Source: a virus. From it: 39,671 nucleotides of DNA. Shown in pieces: positions 23,113 to 31,444 of the stretch. The position numbers were made by a program, and so were the translations under genes. How positions within the stretch are numbered: position 1 is the first letter of the stretch; each line of letters begins with the position of its first letter. The DNA is taken from positions 1 to 39,671 of IMG/VR virus record IMGVR_UViG_3300030002_000043; one strand, written 5' to 3'. The notes under the pieces are model-generated. The model had not been told where the DNA came from. It saw only the letters and a list, made by a program, of their open reading frames with translations, and searched no databases.

Positions 23113-26100
23113 TGTTCCCTCCCTCCGAAGACGTAGTTCAGCTTGCGCACCGTGGAGTGCAGGGACTCCGGCACCGTCTCAGCCTTGGGGTTGATCACGT
23201 TCAGGTTCTCGATGACGATCTGCTTGCTCGGAGCCTGCCCGCTTCCCCCCTGCCCTGATACGCCGCTGGAGCCCGGTCCACCAAAACCGGGAAGGGTGGG
23301 GCCGGAGTTGTTGCTCGGAACCAGTCCACCGCCGTCGAAGAAGCTGAGGGTGCCTGTGGACTCCTTGGGCTTGCCCTGCACCGACATGGCCTTCTGGAGC
23401 ATCGCGGAGTAGGACATGATCCCGGAGTTGAGCTTGGCCAAGTTCTCCAGCCCGACCCGGTCGACGATGGCCTTGCGCACCACGAACTCACCGGGGGTGA
23501 GCATGGCCGGGACGGTGTCACTGTTGCCTCGTCCGGGGACTCCGCCGCCTCCGGCGCGCTCGATCACTCCACCGTTGTGCTTACCCTGCTCCCCCAGCCC
23601 GAAGCGATTCCGCAGCCAGTTGTTGAAAGCCGTGATCGGGTTGAACTCCGAGATGCCCTTGATGGCCTGACTCCACCACCGACCGACGTTGTCGGCGGCA
23701 GTCCTGAAGGGGGTCACGACGTTGGCACTCCACCAGTTGGCGACGTTGTTCGCTGCGGTCCTGAAGGGGGTCACGACGCTGGCGTTCCACCAGTTCGAGA
23801 CGTTGTTCGCTGCGGTCCTGAACGGGCCAACGACGCTGGCGTTCCACCAGTTGGCGACGTTGTTGGCAGCCGTCCGGAAGGGAACCACGATGTTGGTGTT
23901 CCACCCGGCTGTGATGCCGTTGACGAAAGCAGTCCATCCGGCAGTGATGCCGTCGATGCCCAGCATGAACGGGACGCCGATGTTGTCGTTCCACCACTGG
24001 CCGAGGGAGGTGATCCACGTATTGAACGGGACAACCACGTTGTCGTTCCAGCCCTGCCCGACAGAAGTGGCCCACGCAGTGAGGGGCTGGACGACGTAGA
24101 GGTCCCAGTTCTCCTTGATCCCTGCGGTGTTCATGTCCCAGATCTCGCCGATGGTTCCGGAGAGGTTGCTCATCGGGACGACGACCTGATCGTTCCACCA
24201 CGTGGCGATGTTGGTGGCTGCGGTGGTGAAGGGGATCACGACGCTGTCGTTCCACCACGTGCTGATGTTGGTGGCCGAGGTGGTGAAGGGGACCACGACC
24301 CCGTCGTTCCACCATCCTGTGATCCGCTCAATGCCTCGGGACCATTCGGGGACCACGGTGTCGGTCCACCACGAGCTGATGCCCTTGGCGGTGTCCTCGA
24401 ACCACTTGGCGATGTCCTTGTTCATCTGGGCGCGGTCCTCTTCGGACCCACCCGCGTAGGCGGCTGTCGCACCGACACCAGCACCGATGGCCGCACCCGG
24501 AACCGCACCGATGCCTGCGAAGAAGGAGCCGATCAGCGCTCCGATGCCTGCGCCTGTGGATGCCCCGGAGAGCATGTTGCCACCGGTCCTCTGGGACGCG
24601 CCTGCTGCCCCCTCAGGGGCGGCATTGGAGATCGCGTCGCCGACGAGGCTGCCGACGATGCTGGCGATCATCCCGGCGATACCACCAGCACCCTTGAGGA
24701 CCGTGCCTGCCTTGCCGAGCGCTCCACCCTTGGCGACGTTCGGGCCTATGGGGGCGTACCCGCCACCCGGCAGCTTCTGGCCGCCCTTGATGGGCATCGG
24801 GCCCACGGGGGCGTACCCGCCACCCGGCAGCTTCCCTCCGGGCACAGTAGTCGGCAGGGCAGCCTTGGGTCCAAGAGCCATGCCCCAGTTGCCTGAGAAG
24901 GCTGCCCGGAGCCGGGTGACCATGGCAGCCAGCGAGCCTGCCTTCTGGAGCTTCAGCAGCCAGCCGATGAAGTTCTCGATGCCGGTGAACTTGGCCACGA
25001 AGGACAGGGCGGCGATGGCGGCGAACCCAACGGCCAGACCCTTGAGGATGTCTCCGACGACAGGCATCTTCAGGAGCATGTTGAGGACGTCGAGCAGGCT
25101 GTTCAGGACATCGAAGAAGACGGCAGTGGCGTCACTGCTGACAAGCTCGACGATCAGGTCGATGAGCTTGGTGAGGGTGTCGATGAACTTCGGCCCGATC
25201 TCGGCCTTGGAGAAGCTGTCCAGCAGTTTGGCCAGCTTGGGACCGAGGTCGTCGGTGATCTTGCGGAAGATCTCCGTCATCACCTTGATGTTGGTGACGT
25301 CCCCGGACTCCTTGGTGAACCACGAGAAGAAGGTGCCGAACAGCCGGGAGATCTCAGACAGAAGAGGCTTGATGTTCTCCAGCCATTTCTGGAAAGGAGA
25401 GTCCTTCTTGGACGCTTCCTCACTGGTCTTCAGCCAACCCTCGGTGGCCTTCTGGATCCCGTCGGAGATCCACGTGGCGAAGGCTTCGGCACCCTTGGCG
25501 TAGTTGAAGATGGTCTTGCCGATGTTCTTGATGATCTCCCACCACTGGCGGAGGGTCCCGAGGACACCCTTGGTCCCATTCTCCTTGTCCCCCATCAGCC
25601 ACTTGCCGAGGGACCCACTCTTGCGGGCCTCGTTGACCATGGCCGCGATGTTCTCGGTGCCCTTCTTGAACCCCTTGGTGAGTTCGGTCAGGAACGGCAT
25701 GGCGATGACGGCGAGGTCCTTGAAGATCCCCCACAGGGTGTTCAGCCCGGCCCCGATGTTCTTGATGACCGGGATGTTCGCCTTGCCCAGCAGGACGAGA
25801 TCGGACTTCCACTCGGGGGAGGTGATCATGCTGAGGAACTGGTGAGCGACGTCGCCGAGGGCTCCTGCGGTGTCGGACAGCAGGCTCTGGACGGTGGGGA
25901 GCATCGACTTGAGCTTGCTGGTGTCTCCGACGATCTTGGAGAAGAAGGACTCCTGCACGGTCTTCTTGACCTTCTGCCACGCACCGTCCATGGCGACCAG
26001 CGCCTCAACGAACTTCCGTGCAGAGGGAGAGAGCTTGTTCAGGGCGTCGAGGTAGGCGTTCTCTGCCGTGGCCGCAGCTCCGGTGGCACCCGAGCCTCCA

Positions 26101-27350
26101 CGACGGGCGTTGATCAGGTCGATCTGGGCATCACGCTGCCGGTTGATGGCGTCGGTGAGGGCACGCTGGGCCATGATGACCTCACGGTCGGCCTTCATGC
26201 CCTCCTTCTTCATCTTGGCGAGGTCTTCGGCGTTCTTCTTGTTCTCCTCGCCGACCTTCTGCTCTTCCTCCAGAGCCTCCTTGTAGGCAGCCTCAGCGGC
26301 CATCCGGTCACCCTGTGAGGCTCCGGGGTCGGCCATCGTGCGCTGGTACTCCTCGTAGGCCAGCCGGGAGTTGGCAGCGGCCCTCAGGGCGGACAGGGCG
26401 GAGTCGTCGACCGCACGCTGCAAGTCCTTGAGCCGCTTGATGTAGCCCTTCCGTGCGTCGTTCAGGTCGTCCTGTGCGAACTTCACGTCCTGAATGGAGC
26501 GGCGGTAGGCCTCCTGAGCCCGGTTGATCTTCTCCTGAAGAGTCAGTTCCGCCTGCTTGGGGGCCCCACCGGAGGAGGCAGCCTTGGTCTTGGCCTTCTT
26601 GGCGGCACCGAAGGCCTTGAACGCCCCGCCGATACCGGAGAACCCCACCTTCAGGGCTGCCACCACGGACAGCAGGGAGAAGAGAGCAGGGATGACCCCG
26701 AGGGCAGCTCCACCGATCTGGCCGAGCACAGAGACCAGCCCAATACCTGCGCCGCCCAGCGCACCGATGCCTGCGATCAGGGGGTTGATCAGCGCGAGGA
26801 CACCAGCGATCAGGGGGATCAGGGCGATGAAGGGAGGAGTCAGCTTGGGACGCCACTTGCCCAGCCTGTCGAACTGGTTGTTGATCTTCTCGATGGGACC
26901 CACAGCCCGCTGCACACCACGCTGGAAGTTGGACATCTGGGCGTTGGCAGGGATCAGCGCCCTCGTCGATGCGTTGGTGTTGCGAGCCAAGTTGCCGTGG
27001 TGGGAGGCAGCCTGCTTGATGGTGTTGTTCGCTGAGCTGAGGACGGTGTTGGTCTTGGAGGTGGCAGCTCCCAGTGCTCCGGAGGCTGCTGCCCCTTCCT
27101 TGACGGCAGAGTTGTGGTCCCTGTGTGCCTCAGAGCTGGAGTGCATCGCATTGGTGTCGCTGCCCACAGCCTTGGCGTGGCGCTCCACCGCAGAGGTGGC
27201 CCCCTTCGACCCCGAGAGGGAGGAGGCGTTGAGTGCAGCCTCTTCGGCCCGGAGTTCGGCAAGGTCACGCTTGGCCTGACGGGCTGCGCGGGAGAGGGCT
27301 GAGAAATCGGCAATGGCCTTGTAGACGACCCGGGTCTCGTTCTCGGCCAT
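23109..27350 (-). CDS. Tail tape measure protein
   Basis: 1413 residues, starting at ATG 27350 behind AGGAGG. The N-terminal coiled coil (SALSRAARQAKRDLAELRAE) is followed by hydrophobic stretches (FIALIPLIAGVLALINPLIA and others) and long charged helices. A second membrane-like region (IAGMIASIVGSLVGDAIS) precedes a 20-residue Trp repeat array. It sets tail length and helps DNA entry. At about 1.5 angstrom per residue the tail would be about 210 nm (inference). It follows the frameshifted chaperone genes. A dispersed palindrome lies at 25385-25396. Confidence 0.97.
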   Translation of the reverse strand: MAENETRVVYKAIADFSALSRAARQAKRDLAELRAEEAALNASSLSGSKGATSAVERHAKAVGSDTNAMHSSSEAHRDHNSAVKEGAAASGALGAATSKTNTVLSSANNTIKQAASHHGNLARNTNASTRALIPANAQMSNFQRGVQRAVGPIEKINNQFDRLGKWRPKLTPPFIALIPLIAGVLALINPLIAGIGALGGAGIGLVSVLGQIGGAALGVIPALFSLLSVVAALKVGFSGIGGAFKAFGAAKKAKTKAASSGGAPKQAELTLQEKINRAQEAYRRSIQDVKFAQDDLNDARKGYIKRLKDLQRAVDDSALSALRAAANSRLAYEEYQRTMADPGASQGDRMAAEAAYKEALEEEQKVGEENKKNAEDLAKMKKEGMKADREVIMAQRALTDAINRQRDAQIDLINARRGGSGATGAAATAENAYLDALNKLSPSARKFVEALVAMDGAWQKVKKTVQESFFSKIVGDTSKLKSMLPTVQSLLSDTAGALGDVAHQFLSMITSPEWKSDLVLLGKANIPVIKNIGAGLNTLWGIFKDLAVIAMPFLTELTKGFKKGTENIAAMVNEARKSGSLGKWLMGDKENGTKGVLGTLRQWWEIIKNIGKTIFNYAKGAEAFATWISDGIQKATEGWLKTSEEASKKDSPFQKWLENIKPLLSEISRLFGTFFSWFTKESGDVTNIKVMTEIFRKITDDLGPKLAKLLDSFSKAEIGPKFIDTLTKLIDLIVELVSSDATAVFFDVLNSLLDVLNMLLKMPVVGDILKGLAVGFAAIAALSFVAKFTGIENFIGWLLKLQKAGSLAAMVTRLRAAFSGNWGMALGPKAALPTTVPGGKLPGGGYAPVGPMPIKGGQKLPGGGYAPIGPNVAKGGALGKAGTVLKGAGGIAGMIASIVGSLVGDAISNAAPEGAAGASQRTGGNMLSGASTGAGIGALIGSFFAGIGAVPGAAIGAGVGATAAYAGGSEEDRAQMNKDIAKWFEDTAKGISSWWTDTVVPEWSRGIERITGWWNDGVVVPFTTSATNISTWWNDSVVIPFTTAATNIATWWNDQVVVPMSNLSGTIGEIWDMNTAGIKENWDLYVVQPLTAWATSVGQGWNDNVVVPFNTWITSLGQWWNDNIGVPFMLGIDGITAGWTAFVNGITAGWNTNIVVPFRTAANNVANWWNASVVGPFRTAANNVSNWWNASVVTPFRTAANNVANWWSANVVTPFRTAADNVGRWWSQAIKGISEFNPITAFNNWLRNRFGLGEQGKHNGGVIERAGGGGVPGRGNSDTVPAMLTPGEFVVRKAIVDRVGLENLAKLNSGIMSYSAMLQKAMSVQGKPKESTGTLSFFDGGGLVPSNNSGPTLPGFGGPGSSGVSGQGGSGQAPSKQIVIENLNVINPKAETVPESLHSTVRKLNYVFGGREQ
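23680..24330. repeat. Degenerate 60-bp (20-residue) repeats in the tape measure gene
   Basis: About eleven degenerate units with the pattern VVxPFRTAANNVANWWNASV at protein level. In nucleotides the repeated core is CGTTCCACCA (plus strand). Units near 23680-23890 are nearly identical, so this part has expanded recently; the others have drifted. Confidence 0.85.
25385..25396. promoter_or_regulatory. Dispersed palindrome ATTTCTGGAAAG (intragenic)
   Basis: An exact TTTCNNGAAA copy inside the tape measure gene, coding F-Q-K-W. Confidence 0.55.
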
Positions 27351-27366
27351 TGCCCACCTCCTCCTG

Positions 27367-28361
27367 CTAGATCATCTTTCCGCGCTGGTCGAGCCCGCCT
27401 ACCATCCCCCGGAGCCTCTCGAAGGACCCGTTGGAGTTCTTCGCTAGAGCCCTCGCGATGGCGTCGTTCGGGTCAATGTCTGCTGCCTTGCCGGAAGCCG
27501 GTGTGGCTGCCTGCTCTGGGATGACGAGTCCCAGCATCGCGCCCTCGATGTCGTCGAAGGCCAACATGCTGACCTCTTCGAGAGCTTCCTTCTTGTCCTT
27601 CGCCTCGGACATGTATCCGTTGACGATGTACCTGCCGAGACTCCGGGCCAGCCAAGAGAACCGCCCGTCCTCCCGGCGCTGCTGGAGGAACCTCCGCTGC
27701 TGGATGGCTGCGGTGATCTGCCGGAGGCGGCACAGGGGAAGGTTCCAGATGACCTTGTCGGCCCAGCCGTACTCCGCCGACACGAGGTCGAAGGCTGCGG
27801 AGAACCCACCGAGAAGGCCATCAGGATCTAGGCCTTCGAGCTTGCCTTGGAGGATGCGCTCTGCTTCGCGACTGCGCTCGTCCGCTGTACCTGAAGAAGC
27901 AGAGCCAGACGTTTTCCCAGAGCCACGATGTGGGGGGCCTCGACCTTGATGATCTGCTCCAAGATGGTGACGAGGTCGTCGATCTCCGGGTCGGCCAGCT
28001 CCAGACGAAGCTCGTCGGCCAGCTGGGCGTTCTCCGCCTGCTGTGCCTTGGTGAGCTTCGCTCCCTCATGGAGGTTCGCCGGGGAGACCATCCGGTTGAT
28101 GAACTCCACGGTCTCCTCTTCGGCATCCGGGATGGCGAAGACGATGGCCCCGACCAGCTGGCCCGCGAACTCCTCCGTGGAGGTCTCCGCGTTGAACTTC
28201 AAGGTGGGAATGACCTCTGCCGCGCCCCGGGTGAGGATCTTCAGCAGAGCCATCAGGCCACGCGTCTTGAGGCGCTCGACCTTGATGGGGGTACCCGACT
28301 CCAAAGACAGCGGAGTGGACTCCGCTTCCAGCGTGTCGATGTCAGTGTTACCGGTCGTCAT
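27367..28361 (-). CDS. Tail assembly chaperone, -1 frameshift fusion (G-T type)
   Basis: 331 residues if the ribosome slips back one base at GGGAAAA (27912-27918). The first 150 codons are those of the short chaperone (28361 down to 27912), then 181 codons in the -1 frame (27912 down to 27370) ending with TAA/TAG-type stop at 27367-27369. The -1 frame is open from the slip site through PDGLLGGFSAAFDLV and SAEYGWADKVIWNLPL. The latter (AEYGWADKVIWNLP) is the typical start of the T domain in actinophages. Chaperones of this type coat the tape measure during tail assembly. The downstream frame has no good independent start. Confidence 0.9.
27828..28361 (-). CDS. Tail assembly chaperone, unshifted product (G type)
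   Basis: 177 residues from ATG at 28361. The product is acidic and helical (DAEEETVEFINRMVSPANL; LADELRLELADPEIDDLVTI) and ends with a Lys/Ser tail (SSKASSKA). It is the major product; the fusion shares its first 150 residues. It lies between the tail tube and tape measure genes, the standard position. One intergenic palindrome copy (28381-28392) lies before its start. Confidence 0.9.
   Translation of the reverse strand: MTTGNTDIDTLEAESTPLSLESGTPIKVERLKTRGLMALLKILTRGAAEVIPTLKFNAETSTEEFAGQLVGAIVFAIPDAEEETVEFINRMVSPANLHEGAKLTKAQQAENAQLADELRLELADPEIDDLVTILEQIIKVEAPHIVALGKRLALLLQVQRTSAVAKQSASSKASSKA
27912..27918 (-). other. Programmed -1 ribosomal frameshift site GGGAAAA
   Basis: On the minus strand the zero-frame codons are CTG-GGA-AAA-CGT, so the heptamer is G-GGA-AAA in the X-XXY-YYZ arrangement. 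The -1 frame continues open into the T domain. The same kind of site (GGGAAAG) is used in phage lambda G/GT. Confidence 0.93.
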
Positions 28362-28380
28362 GCGACTCTCTTTCCTAGTT

Positions 28381-28392
28381 GTTTCTGAAAAT
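28381..28392. promoter_or_regulatory. Dispersed palindrome before the tail chaperone gene (intergenic)
   Basis: GTTTCTGAAAAT on the plus strand. On the minus strand AAACAA follows the core and then the ribosome binding site. It sits between the tail tube stop (28405) and the chaperone start (28361). Confidence 0.55.
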
Positions 28393-28404
28393 CAGGGCCT
28401 AGCG

Positions 28405-28986
28405 TCAGAGCGGACGGCTCAGCAGGTGTCCGATGCGCTTGGTCGGCTGGCCGGTGCGGCTGTCGATGACTGCCCCACCCTTCTCGTCCACCGAGGAGAA
28501 CAGTGCGGAACCGTTGTAGTTCAGCAGCAGGCCTTCCTTGTAGGACGGGCCGTCGAAGCTGAAGGGCTGGAACTGGACCTTGTAGAGCACGAAGTCCAAC
28601 AGGCGCACGATGCCTTCGGCGTCCTTGGAGGGCACCCGGACGACCATCGGTCGCGGCTGGGTGTTCATGGTGTTCTCTTCCCACAGGGGGAGAGTGAAGG
28701 TCTGGTCCGCGCCCGTGCCGGAGCTGGCCACGACGGAGCCGGAGATCAGGCTCAGGGTCTGGAACGGGATGTATCCGCCCTGAATGGTGACATTGACTTT
28801 ATTTGCCCAGTACCACGTGGACAGGATGGTGTCGTCGCCAGTGTTGTCGTAGCTGTCCTGATCCAGCTCAAGGGAGCCGGAGCGGATGCCGTAGATGTCG
28901 CCGAAGGTCTCTTCGAGACCAGTTGCGCCGTCCAAGATGGCGGCGTGGCTGATCGAAAATCCCTCGAAAGTCGTAGAGCCTGCCAT
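28405..28986 (-). CDS. Major tail (tube) protein
   Basis: 193 residues from ATG at 28986 behind AAGGAG. It is a beta-rich protein of the size of siphovirus tail tube monomers, with a central segment ANKVNVTIQGGYIPFQTLSL that resembles the conserved core of actinophage tube proteins. The C-terminus contains FDGPSYKEGLLLNYNG. It assembles as hexameric rings that build the tail tube. Position just before the chaperones is the usual one. An 81-base gap before it contains GGCCGATCTTC, also seen in two other leaders. Confidence 0.86.
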   Translation of the reverse strand: MAGSTTFEGFSISHAAILDGATGLEETFGDIYGIRSGSLELDQDSYDNTGDDTILSTWYWANKVNVTIQGGYIPFQTLSLISGSVVASSGTGADQTFTLPLWEENTMNTQPRPMVVRVPSKDAEGIVRLLDFVLYKVQFQPFSFDGPSYKEGLLLNYNGSALFSSVDEKGGAVIDSRTGQPTKRIGHLLSRPL

Positions 28987-29067
28987 GGTCGGTCTCCTTC
29001 AGAACGAGTGGCAAGGGAATGGTTCGGATTCTTGCCTACCCATGAAGATCGGCCCCGGGCTTCCGGC

Positions 29068-29370
29068 CTAGTAGATGGCCTCCGACTCGACCAGCTCACC
29101 GAGAAGGTTGAACCTGTGGAGGACCCTCAGCACTGGCTTGCCCTGCTGCCGCATGGTCTTCTTGCAGTCGTCACAGGACAGCTCCACGAGGTTCCCCTCC
29201 ACGATCTTGGGGTGTTCCCCGGCGACCATGGTCTTGGCCAGCAGGCGGCGGGCTCCTGTCGGGCACCGCAGCTCCACGATCCGGGAGACCGCTCTGGTGA
29301 TCCTCGTGTCGAGCTGAGGGTTCTCCTTCTTTCGGGGAAGCTGGTCGGGAGGGACTCTCCTATCAGGCAT
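29068..29370 (-). CDS. Small cysteine-motif protein (Com-like, degenerate zinc ribbon)
   Basis: 100 residues from ATG at 29370, with GAGGAG 5 bases upstream; the GTG two codons earlier is less likely. It overlaps the glycosyltransferase stop by 8 bases. The motif LRCPTGARRLLAK then NLVELSCDDCKKTM resembles the Mu Com pattern (C-x2-C ... IRCPRCK), though the first pair lost one Cys. It ends VLHRFNLLGELVESEAIY. The role is unknown: nucleic acid binding or metal binding is possible. Similar small proteins are not standard tail components, so its placement between tail genes is noteworthy. Confidence 0.62.
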   Translation of the reverse strand: MPDRRVPPDQLPRKKENPQLDTRITRAVSRIVELRCPTGARRLLAKTMVAGEHPKIVEGNLVELSCDDCKKTMRQQGKPVLRVLHRFNLLGELVESEAIY

Positions 29371-30517
29371 GGTCACTCCTCGCGATCTGGGCCAAGGTCC
29401 ACAGGCGCTCGCCCTGCTCCTTGGGCAGGTTGGTCTTGAGCTTCAGGAACAGCTTCTCGACCACGGCATCCCAGCTGTGCGCCTGCGGGATGATCTTGGC
29501 GGCGAGCTGGCCCTTCTCCTGTGCCTCGTTGCGGTGCTGGAAGACGTGGAGCATCAGCCGGGCGAGATCCTCGACGGACGCCCGAGCGTTGAACGTTTCT
29601 GGAAAATCAGGGCTGACCGGCTCCAGCGTGTAGGCCAACGGGTAGGAGTAGGCCGGGTCGAGCCACTGGGTGTGGCCGGACCAGTTGGTCGCGATGACCG
29701 GGCCCCCTGTGCTCATGAACTCCAGCGCCGGGACGTTCTTGCCTTCGCCACGGGACGGTGCGAGCAGGCAGTGCTGGACCTTGTAGAACTCGCGCACCAG
29801 CTCGGTGGGCCAGATGTCGTAGAAGATCCGCAGGGAGGAGAACTCGTCCCCTGTCTCCGGGTCGATGTCCCGGTACAGGTCCTCGATCTTGTGGTGCAGG
29901 CCGGGAGCGGTGGTCTTCAGGCTGAGACGGGCCCAGCGCCAGAACTCTGGGTCCATCGAGCGCGCGAGCCGGAACGCCTCAATGGTCCGCCACGGATCCT
30001 TCCGCTCGGAGAGGACTCCGATCTGGGCGAAGTAGAACTCCTTGGTGTCCCAGTCCCGGTCGAACATGTAGGGCCACATGGTGGGGTCGAAGCCGCCCTG
30101 CTGGACAAAGGCGGGGCCGTCGAAGTAGGGCTCGATGCAGGCCGGGTCGAGGTCGGAGTAGCCGACGAAGACGTCGAAGTTCTTCATCCGAGCCCGCAGG
30201 GTCTTACGGGTCCTCTTGGCGAGGTTGAGCAGGTTCGAGTACTCCCACATCGTCCACGCGACCTTGACCCCCACCTGAGGGGCAATCTCGTCAGGGCACT
30301 GGAGCTGGCCCGGGTCGATGTGGTTGATGTAGAGGTCGAACGGAGCCGCCAGCTCCTTGGTCAGGAGGTTGGCCACGTCCTGTGGCAGAGGGGCGTCCAC
30401 CGAGGTGGCTTGCAGGTAGACGTCGGCTCCGTAGCGCATCAGCGCCTGAGCCAGACCGATCCCGTCCCCGCCGTAGCCGGAGTACGTGCTGATTGGTGAT
30501 CGCAAAAGCACCTTCAT
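29363..30517 (-). CDS. Glycosyltransferase (GT4-like)
   Basis: 384 residues from ATG at 30517 behind AAGGAGG. Two Rossmann halves are suggested by MKVLLRSPISTYSGYGGDGI at the start and FYFAQIGVLSERKDPWRTIE in the middle. The GT-B donor site has the E-x7-E motif (SRGEGKNVPALEFMSTGGPV, E258 and E266) seen in GT4 retaining enzymes. It would transfer a sugar from a nucleotide-sugar donor. Because it is embedded between the tail terminator and tail tube genes, virion glycosylation is more likely than DNA modification, but the acceptor is unknown. Palindrome copies lie before it (30542-30553) and inside it (29595-29606). Confidence 0.85.
   Translation of the reverse strand: MKVLLRSPISTYSGYGGDGIGLAQALMRYGADVYLQATSVDAPLPQDVANLLTKELAAPFDLYINHIDPGQLQCPDEIAPQVGVKVAWTMWEYSNLLNLAKRTRKTLRARMKNFDVFVGYSDLDPACIEPYFDGPAFVQQGGFDPTMWPYMFDRDWDTKEFYFAQIGVLSERKDPWRTIEAFRLARSMDPEFWRWARLSLKTTAPGLHHKIEDLYRDIDPETGDEFSSLRIFYDIWPTELVREFYKVQHCLLAPSRGEGKNVPALEFMSTGGPVIATNWSGHTQWLDPAYSYPLAYTLEPVSPDFPETFNARASVEDLARLMLHVFQHRNEAQEKGQLAAKIIPQAHSWDAVVEKLFLKLKTNLPKEQGERLWTLAQIARSDHA
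29595..29606. promoter_or_regulatory. Dispersed palindrome GTTTCTGGAAAA (intragenic)
   Basis: An exact TTTCNNGAAA copy inside the glycosyltransferase gene, coding F-P-E-T. Confidence 0.55.
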
Positions 30518-30541
30518 GTTGGACCTCCTTGGGTCTCTCTT

Positions 30542-30553
30542 GTTTTCAGAATC
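30542..30553. promoter_or_regulatory. Dispersed palindrome, imperfect, before the glycosyltransferase gene (intergenic)
   Basis: GTTTTCAGAATC on the plus strand (GATTCTGAAAAC on minus), followed on the minus strand by AAG and then the ribosome binding site. One base from the stop of the tail terminator gene. Confidence 0.45.
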
Positions 30554-30554
30554 G

Positions 30555-31064
30555 TTAGGGAATGTTCACGCCATACGTAAGACGGCCCATGTAGGCCCCG
30601 TCAGTGTCCCGGATGGGTGAGAGTGTGGGTCCGGACACGCGGAGGCTCCCAGCGACCACCACGCCCGTCTTGGAGGCCACCTGATCGGCAGTGCCCCAGA
30701 CGAAGGGCATTCCACGCGAGGTGCCCGCGTCAGTGAGGTGCAGGTGCTTGTCGAGGACCTTCTGGATGCTTCCGATCTTGGTCTTGGCGTCGTTGACCTT
30801 GACCGACTTGTCGTCGTTGCGAGTCGGGTCGGCCCAGATGTCGATGACCAGCAGGGGGAAGGTCATCGTGTTGTGACCATTGGGGGAGGTCCACGTGCCG
30901 TCCTCGTTGATCACGATCAGGCACCGGCCCGTGTTCTCGACCTTCACGTTGATCGGGTTCTCGTCGAAGATCCACGTGTCCCAGCTCATCGAGCGCCCCA
31001 GCAGATCCCGCAGCGCCGGATCCTGAGCGAGGAAGTTGCGGGTGGCCAGTGAGAGATCAGTCAT
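30555..31064 (-). CDS. Tail terminator protein
   Basis: 169 residues from ATG at 31064, overlapping the previous stop as ATGA; the upstream extension is read-through. The segment ENTGRCLIVINEDGTWTSPN followed by HNTMTFPLLVIDIWADPTRN is typical of actinophage tail terminators, which cap the tail tube end and join it to the head. The order stopper, gp10-like, terminator, tube supports this. The sequence alone does not prove the fold. Confidence 0.78.
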   Translation of the reverse strand: MTDLSLATRNFLAQDPALRDLLGRSMSWDTWIFDENPINVKVENTGRCLIVINEDGTWTSPNGHNTMTFPLLVIDIWADPTRNDDKSVKVNDAKTKIGSIQKVLDKHLHLTDAGTSRGMPFVWGTADQVASKTGVVVAGSLRVSGPTLSPIRDTDGAYMGRLTYGVNIP

Positions 31065-31444
31065 TTCCGGAGTCCATTCAGCATGGCCTCGACCCACATG
31101 GGGTGCAGGGCAGCCAATGGTCTCATAAAGTCGTGGTCGCCGCGTGCGGAGGACTTGCCTGCCCAGTGAACTCCACGGCGCTTCTCGTAGATGGCGTAGT
31201 CGACAGGACCGGCATCGCCGTAGGAGATCTCACCCTCCCACGTGGCCATGCCCATGGCGTGCCCGGTGCTGACCTTACCGGATGCCTTCAGGGCTCCGGA
31301 CTCCACGTGGACAGCTGCCTGTGTCGCTGCGAACCCGAAGTCGAGCACAGCCTTCAGACCCATCTTGGTCTTGGCTGTGGGCATCATCTCCAGCCGGGTC
31401 AGTTCCCTGTCGATGTCGGACCAGTCGCTCGTGATCCTGATCAC
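31061..31444 (-). CDS. HK97 gp10-like head-tail/tail completion protein
   Basis: 127 residues from GTG at 31444, overlapping the previous stop as GTGA. The arrangement of a basic N-terminus, AATQAAVHVESGALKASGKV and a following YAIYEKRRGVHWAGKSSARG is typical of the HK97 gp10-like family, which acts at the neck between head and tail. It precedes the tail terminator gene as in most siphoviruses. Confidence 0.8.
   Translation of the reverse strand: MIRITSDWSDIDRELTRLEMMPTAKTKMGLKAVLDFGFAATQAAVHVESGALKASGKVSTGHAMGMATWEGEISYGDAGPVDYAIYEKRRGVHWAGKSSARGDHDFMRPLAALHPMWVEAMLNGLRK

Noticed and set aside
23680-24330. Regular repeats as a CRISPR array
   Set aside because: The repeats are in frame within the tape measure gene, without spacers, and encode a 20-residue protein repeat.
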